Source: Glandiceps talaboti
Lineage: Eukaryota; Hemichordata; Enteropneusta; Spengelidae
Length of the DNA stretch: 22,500 bases
Direction of reading: 5' to 3'
NCBI RefSeq assembly: GCF_964340395.1
Contig: NC_135567.1
Span: 14,665,306 to 14,687,805 of the forward strand
Positions 17,309-22,500 of the stretch are shown in pieces; the stretch's first letter is position 1; the number at the start of each line of letters is the position of its first letter. The position numbers and the translations under genes were made by a program. Below the pieces are notes generated by a model, which saw only the letters and a list, made by a program, of their open reading frames with translations, made no database searches and was not told where the DNA came from.

Positions 17309-20300
17309 ATGGATCTTCACAGCCATGATCTTCCATTTCTGTGTCACTATCATCTCCACCATTCATTGCAGCTTCATCAACAAAGCTCTGGAAAGCATTA
17401 GTGTCATGAAGATTCTCATACGCAGGCATTCCTTTCACAGCACTGGAGACGTCACCTGAAACTCTCACTTTTACCATACCTGTTTTGTCGTCAGCTTCAT
17501 CAAGACACACACGATTGTCATAAACATTATCTGATACAGATCTTCCATTGACACTAGTACAATATTTATCTGATTCTCCCAATTCCATGACACTTGTTCC
17601 ATCTCTATCACTGCACATATTTGATGATTTGTACACAGAACTTGTGACAGACACGTCAGAGGTGTTGATAACACTTCTTGAATCAACTGAAATATCTTTG
17701 CGTACTGACAATTTGTCTCCTTGTCTTAGTCTTTGAAAACAATTATTGACTTTAGCCGTAACCGCTGAATCTAACAAACCGTCTATTTTTCTACAAATAG
17801 AATGTTTGCCAGACACCTCTTTATTGTCATCATCTCTCCTATCCTTGGCGCAGTGGTCATTTTCACCTTCAATGACATCCTCCACATATGTACATGTATC
17901 TTGTTGGCATCGTTCAGTTGTTTGTAGAGTATTGACGTGGTTGACAGCTTTATCATTTGGAATTTTGTTATGTCTGTCACTTTCAGCTATTGATGGTGAT
18001 GAATCACATGTTTCACCATAACTATCATCTGCTGCACACCTGTTTTTATGACTGTGTCCAGTCATTCCAATAATATCAGTACTTGTGTTGGTTGTTGCAT
18101 CATTTGTTATGTTCATCCTACATCTCTCAACCTCATATGGTGATGCATCTTTCACTACAATATCTTTGGCATTAATAGTTTCTAAAATATTATCAGATGG
18201 CAGCATGTTTTTCAGACCACTTCTGTCCATGTCAAAAATAGTTGTACCTGAGAGGTTGTAATTGCTCTGTGTCGCCGTGCCTATCAACTTTCTATTTGGC
18301 AAGTGTTTGGGAATGTCACGAGTATCTGAAATACATGTATCTGTAATATGTGCATTGGTAACATGTTCAATACATCCATTTCCTGAAGCATTGACAGATT
18401 GTAGGCTATTTAAAGTAGAATTAATGTCTCCAACATCTCTTTCTCGGTGATAATCATATATGCACCTCAAAAACTGTGATATGCACAGACTACTTTGACA
18501 TCTGTGCATGTCATTGTCCATATTTTCATCTGAATTTGTGCAAGTAGATTCCATTTCCTGACTTTCGAGGGAAGAATGGACATGGTTCTGTTGTCTCAAA
18601 TCATCATGTGTATCATCATATACCTTTGCAATGTTTTCAACTTGCCTTTTCTCACAACATGCTTCTAATAATGTCATAAAGCAGGAATGGGCGCTGTTTC
18701 TACCAACTTTAGGTGAAGTTGAAACATTGATCTCTGCTCCATCATTATTGGATGAAGCAACAGATTTACCCTTCGGTTGGTCATACTGGTTATAATCCAA
18801 TAGATTTGTGTTTACTTCTGCCATCAACCTTGGATTAGTATCCTGTCCAGGTGTGCTTTCAGCCTTGTCAAATTGGAGCGGACCACTATGTAGAATTGTA
18901 TCCCCTGTATGATTACTATTAGCATTATGATCAGATGTGCTATCAGTCTTGTCCAATTGGGATGGACCACTATGTAGTAGTCTATCATCAGTATCGATGT
19001 TATTAGCATTATGGCTTGGTGTGATATCAGTCTTGTCCAATCGGGATGGACTACAATGTAGTAGTCTATCATCGGTGGGGTTATTATTAGCATTATGACC
19101 AGGTGTGCTACCAGCCTTGTCCAATAGGATTGGACTACCGTATAGTAGTCTATTGTCATTGGGAATACCAGATGCAATATTCCGTCCTCCACAGCTATCA
19201 TTAGTGCCCAATAAATTTGAAACTGCAGCATCTGACTTTTCAAGGTCAAATTTACTACTGTCGTCATTTTGCTCAAACAGCATTTCAGAAATATCTTTAA
19301 ATCTCTCTTTATCAATTGCAAAATCGTGTAAACAAATATTTTCAAATAACAGAGATGGACAGACGTTCTCTGGCGACGCATCATTGAACATATCACCTGG
19401 TGCAATGTTCTGTTGACTCAAAATATCATTAACATCTTTTAGTGTGAGGGCGATGTTTTCTGGACTAACATCAATGGATGTATTACTAGATGTACTGTTT
19501 GGTATTTCAAAACCACCACTCTTGTCAAACAAAAATGAAGCATTGTTTTCTAGTCCCACAGATATATCAATGTCACCATGGTTGGTATGTATGGCTTTGT
19601 CATCAGTTGTGCTATTGTCTTTGATGCTATTGTTTTCGAAAGTTGCCTCACTAGTGCCCCCTTCGTTGTTAGTATTAGATGCATCATCTCGTCTAACATT
19701 TTGTTGGCCAATAATATGATTACTTATGGTCATGCTACCAGTTGTACTCTGCTGATCTTTGAAACTATTGTTTTCGAAAGTTGCTTCACTAGTGCCCCCT
19801 TCGTTGTTAGTATTAGATGCATCATCTCGTCTAACATTTTGTTGGCCAATAACATGATTACTTATGGTCATGCTAACAGTTGTACTCTGCTGATCTTTGA
19901 AACTATTGTTTTCGAAAGTTGCTTCACTAGTGCCCTCTTCGTTGTTAGTATTAGATGCATCATCTCGTCTAACATTTTGTTGGCCAATAACATGATTCCT
20001 AATGGTCATGCTACCAGTTGTTCTCTGCTGATCTTTGAAACTATTGTTTTCGAAAGTTGCTTCACTAGTGCCCCCTTCGTTGTTAGTATTAGATGCATCA
20101 TCTCGTCTAACATTTTGTTGGCCAATAACATGATTACTTATGGTCATGCTACCAGTTGTACTCTGCTGATCTTTGAAACTATTGTTTTCGAAAGTTGCTT
20201 CACTAGTGCCCTCTTCGTTGTTAGTATTAGATGCATCATCTCGTCTAACATTTTGTTGGCCAATAACATGATTCCTAATGGTCATGCTACCAGTTGTTCT

Positions 20301-22500
20301 CTGCTGATCATTGAAAGTATTGTTTTCGAAAGTTGCGTCACTATTGTCTTCTGGGTCCTCAGCATTGGATATACCACCACCACATCTAAGATTCTGTTGG
20401 TCAATAACATGATTCCTGATGACTGGAGTCACTGCCATTAATTTCTGTCCAACAGCATTGATTGAATGATCAATGGCAATGTTTTCATGACCATGACCAC
20501 CGCTCATGTCCAATATAGATGGGCACGTATCTTCCAGTCTCTTCTCATTGGAGATATCACATGGTGCCTTGCTCTGTTCTCCATTATCGTTACAAAGAGG
20601 TGGACCAAGGTCATTCGGTCTTTTATCATTGGCTATCTCACCACATATACCATTGGCTATCTCACCAGGTGCTATACATTGTTCATAACATTCACCATTA
20701 TTTTCTGAAGCAGTTAAAGTCATATCACCAGTAGCAATATTGGATAAACTGCCATCATTACTAATATCCAATAAAGGGAGTGTAGTGCTTTCTGACCCAA
20801 CACTATTTTGTGATTCATGTTGTGTAACAGTTTGTTGTTCTCGAGCAACATTTTTGGCTTCAAATAGCATATTATTGGTTCCATCTGAAGGTGTCATATT
20901 CTGTTTGAAACAGTCAATATTATCAACATTCTCTAATATCTCATCCTTGGACCTTTTTCCAGATGCAACATTTTGTTGCCCATGGCTACCATTGTTATCC
21001 AACAGACAGTGATCAGTATCTTCAAGTCTTTTATCATTGGATACATCACCAGGTACTATATCATGTTGACTACAAACACTTTTGTCCAATAAAATTTGAG
21101 CATCGTTTGCTTGATTATTATTCGCTCTTTGTTTCCCACAAAGGCCGTTGCTGTTTAGTAGTGTTAGCTTTGATTGTGGTCCCATATTTGGTCCCATATG
21201 CAAATTCACAGATGTTACAATTTCACGAGTGCAAAGGTCAGCATCATTTGAAACGGCAACTTCAATATCTTCTTCATTAGCATCACCAGCCACATCAGAT
21301 GATGTAATAAAATCTTGTCCACCAGTAGATTTGTCACTAGATATGGAAAGATCAGAGGTTTCTAATATTTTGCCATTTGAATGACTACTAGCACTAAGAT
21401 TACAGTGTATTTCATCAAAACAATTATTACTATCATGTACAGATGAGTCTGAATCCCCTAGTATAGTTTCATTCACTCGGTTCTCAACATCATTCATTAT
21501 TCTTGAATCAGATCTTCCTTGTGTCTTGCAATTGCTCAAAATGTTAGTTGGTATATTGTGTTCACAACAATCTCCTACTTCATTCCTGACTGTCAAAACA
21601 TGATGTTCCTCTCGAATCTTGTTATTTGTAACTGTGTGTTGGAGTTGGTCTCCGTGGGCCTCTACATTTGTGACTGTGGCAAGTAATGGATCGCTATTGG
21701 CCATACCATTATCAGCCACACTTTTTCCATGACCATCACTGGCCACTATATTTCTCACAGAGGAATTTTGCTCACAACTGTCTACATCACTATTGGCCAT
21801 ACCATTATCAGCCACACTTTTTCCATGACCATCACTAGCCACTACATTTCTCACAGAGGAACTTTGCTCACCACCGTCTACATCTGTAGAAATGTTGCTT
21901 TGACAACTGTCATGGATTTCTGTATCCAACACCACGATTTCTTCATTATCGTTGTTGGTAACTACACTTTCACTCGGCATTTTCTCCTGGTATGTGCATT
22001 TGGCTACTGTTTTCTCAGTAGTTGTTTGTTGCTTTCCATTATCAATTATTTCATGATTGTCAACTGTCTCACTTACACTGAGATCACAGTTGTGAAGCAC
22101 TGATATATTGTCTCCACAAACAACACTGTCACTGTGTATTGGAGAATCACATAATGAGACACTAGTGTCTGATTTCTCCTCACTGGTTTTGATTTCTAAA
22201 TGTGGATTTGTTTGTGAATTCATTTGATGATCACCTGGTTTTTGTGTCTCTGGATACATATGGTCTGTGTCTTCCCTGGCATATCCGTCTTGTGAAAATA
22301 CTGAAGTCGTATCACTATCACAGGCTTGGTCTTCAGACAACATATCCCCACTATCTCTGCATAGATGTGTTGCATGTCTGATACTTGCATTCAACACTTG
22401 GGTCTCCAAACCATGAGTAAGTTTTTCCTTGATATAATTAGTACTAACATTTGATTGAACGTCACCACTAATCTGTTCTGCACACGTCTCATCTAAGACT
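16209..22500 (-). CDS. Giant acidic C2H2 zinc-finger protein (5' partial)
   Basis: A single open exon. Codons stay open from the stop at 16209 to the window edge (last full codon 22499-22497), with no ATG in the first ~30 codons, so the true start lies outside. Numbering residue 1 at 22409, it has 2,066 residues to the stop. Residues 1 to ~1690 are Asn/Asp/Ser/Thr-rich, mostly disordered and repeat-built (units at 181-244, 666-930 and 1086-1197). At 1702-1746 an acidic run (25 Asp, Asn3, then Asp/Glu) occurs. At ~1810-1835 a basic patch (HRKRKH, KKLKRIK) could be a nuclear-localisation signal. At 1884-2017 lie five C2H2 fingers (C-x2-C-x12-H-x3/4-H; finger 1 has H-x4-H) joined by TGEKP-like linkers (TVEKPYT, TGETPYS, TGEKLFK, TGEKPFE). 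All zinc ligands are present. It is probably a nuclear DNA-binding protein; the acidic region could activate transcription or bind histones. No KRAB, SCAN, BTB or SET domain is seen in this part. Targets are unknown. Confidence 0.92.
17172..17306 (-). repeat. GAT microsatellite encoding poly-Asp
   Basis: An in-frame (GAT/GAC)25 run codes for residues 1702-1726 of the zinc-finger protein. Three Asn codons, more Asp, one Ser and six GAG Glu codons follow. Near-pure GAT codon use shows microsatellite growth rather than selected codon choice. Length is likely to vary between individuals in steps of one residue. Confidence 0.95.
18819..19154 (-). repeat. 84-bp (28-residue) coding repeat, 4 copies
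   Basis: Residues 1086-1197 of the zinc-finger protein. The unit is of the form DRLLHCSPSRLDKT plus a TPSHNANN-like segment. The four copies differ at many positions, so this array is older than the 46-residue one. The period is a multiple of three. Confidence 0.9.
19620..20414 (-). repeat. 138-bp (46-residue) coding repeat, 6 copies
   Basis: Residues 666-930 of the zinc-finger protein. Copies start at 666 (diverged, 47 residues), 713, 759, 805, 851 and 897 (truncated). Each begins NH(V/I)I-x-QQN and contains SEATFENN. Copies 2-5 are nearly identical. EE/GG and IS/IR markers alternate, showing duplication of a 276-bp dimer. Confidence 0.95.
21678..21869 (-). repeat. 96-bp (32-residue) coding duplication, 2 copies
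   Basis: Residues 181-244 of the zinc-finger protein. Both copies contain ASDGHGKSVADNGMANSD and are almost identical at DNA level, with exactly 96 bp between equivalent positions (21701 and 21797). A recent in-frame tandem duplication. Confidence 0.93.

Noticed and set aside
16998-17459. Poly-Ile/poly-His plus-strand and poly-Met minus-strand frames
   Set aside because: Alternative readings of the GAT microsatellite that codes poly-Asp in the real frame.
19578-20441. 287-codon plus-strand frame with regular repeats
   Set aside because: Antisense shadow of the 138-bp coding repeat; the minus frame carries the zinc fingers and continues for over 6 kb.

Overview
The window is animal nuclear DNA. 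It is gene-sparse and AT-rich, with spliced exons, tRNA-derived SINEs, several foldback (MITE-like) elements and many micro- and minisatellites. Nothing prokaryotic, plasmid-like or CRISPR-like was seen. The mix of a KIAA1958/ZMYM-type (DUF3504) exon, a C2H2 zinc-finger gene, a GDAP1-like GST exon and tRNA-SINEs fits an invertebrate, perhaps a marine deuterostome or lophotrochozoan. I cannot name the species.

Layout, left to right. 1-1.8 kb: a CAGA microsatellite and a 13-copy ~96-bp minisatellite. 2.0-4.3 kb: two exons of an unrecognised minus-strand gene (gene A) whose splice phases match, with a tRNA-derived SINE in the intron. 4.5-7.3 kb: two foldback elements, an inverted repeat around a CAAA-rich tract, the C-terminal stub of a non-LTR retrotransposon, a CATA array, and one plus-strand exon resembling the C-terminal end of GDAP1-like glutathione transferases. 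7.5-9.2 kb: a 44-bp minisatellite, a possible minus-strand exon, and a dense cluster of TTAA-flanked foldbacks plus a second SINE. 9.4-10.6 kb: a minus-strand exon carrying only the N-terminal part of a DUF3504 (Crypton-derived recombinase) domain. 10.6-13.5 kb: an hAT-like element, a second copy of the TTAA foldback family, a 67/51-bp minisatellite, then two phase-matched exons of gene B (first exon starts at 13794) whose intron holds a two-variant minisatellite split by a nearly perfect hairpin element with an 8-bp target duplication. 13.8-14.4 kb: gene B 5' flank with an E2F-like site. 14.45-15.46 kb: a 1-kb CATA array.

16.2-22.5 kb: one very long minus-strand exon, open through the window's right edge. 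It encodes at least ~2,095 residues: an acidic, low-complexity region built from several generations of tandem repeats (32-, 46- and 28-residue units), a 25-residue poly-Asp run from a GAT microsatellite, a basic patch, and five C-terminal C2H2 zinc fingers. Its stop codon and 3' UTR lie inside a 31-bp minisatellite, and a poly(A) signal follows.

No operon-like cooperation is expected. The genes look independent. Gene A, gene B, the DUF3504 exon and the zinc-finger gene share the minus strand, and only the GST-like exon is on plus. The best candidates for something undescribed are the repeat-built zinc-finger protein and the DUF3504 exon bracketed by two copies of one foldback family.
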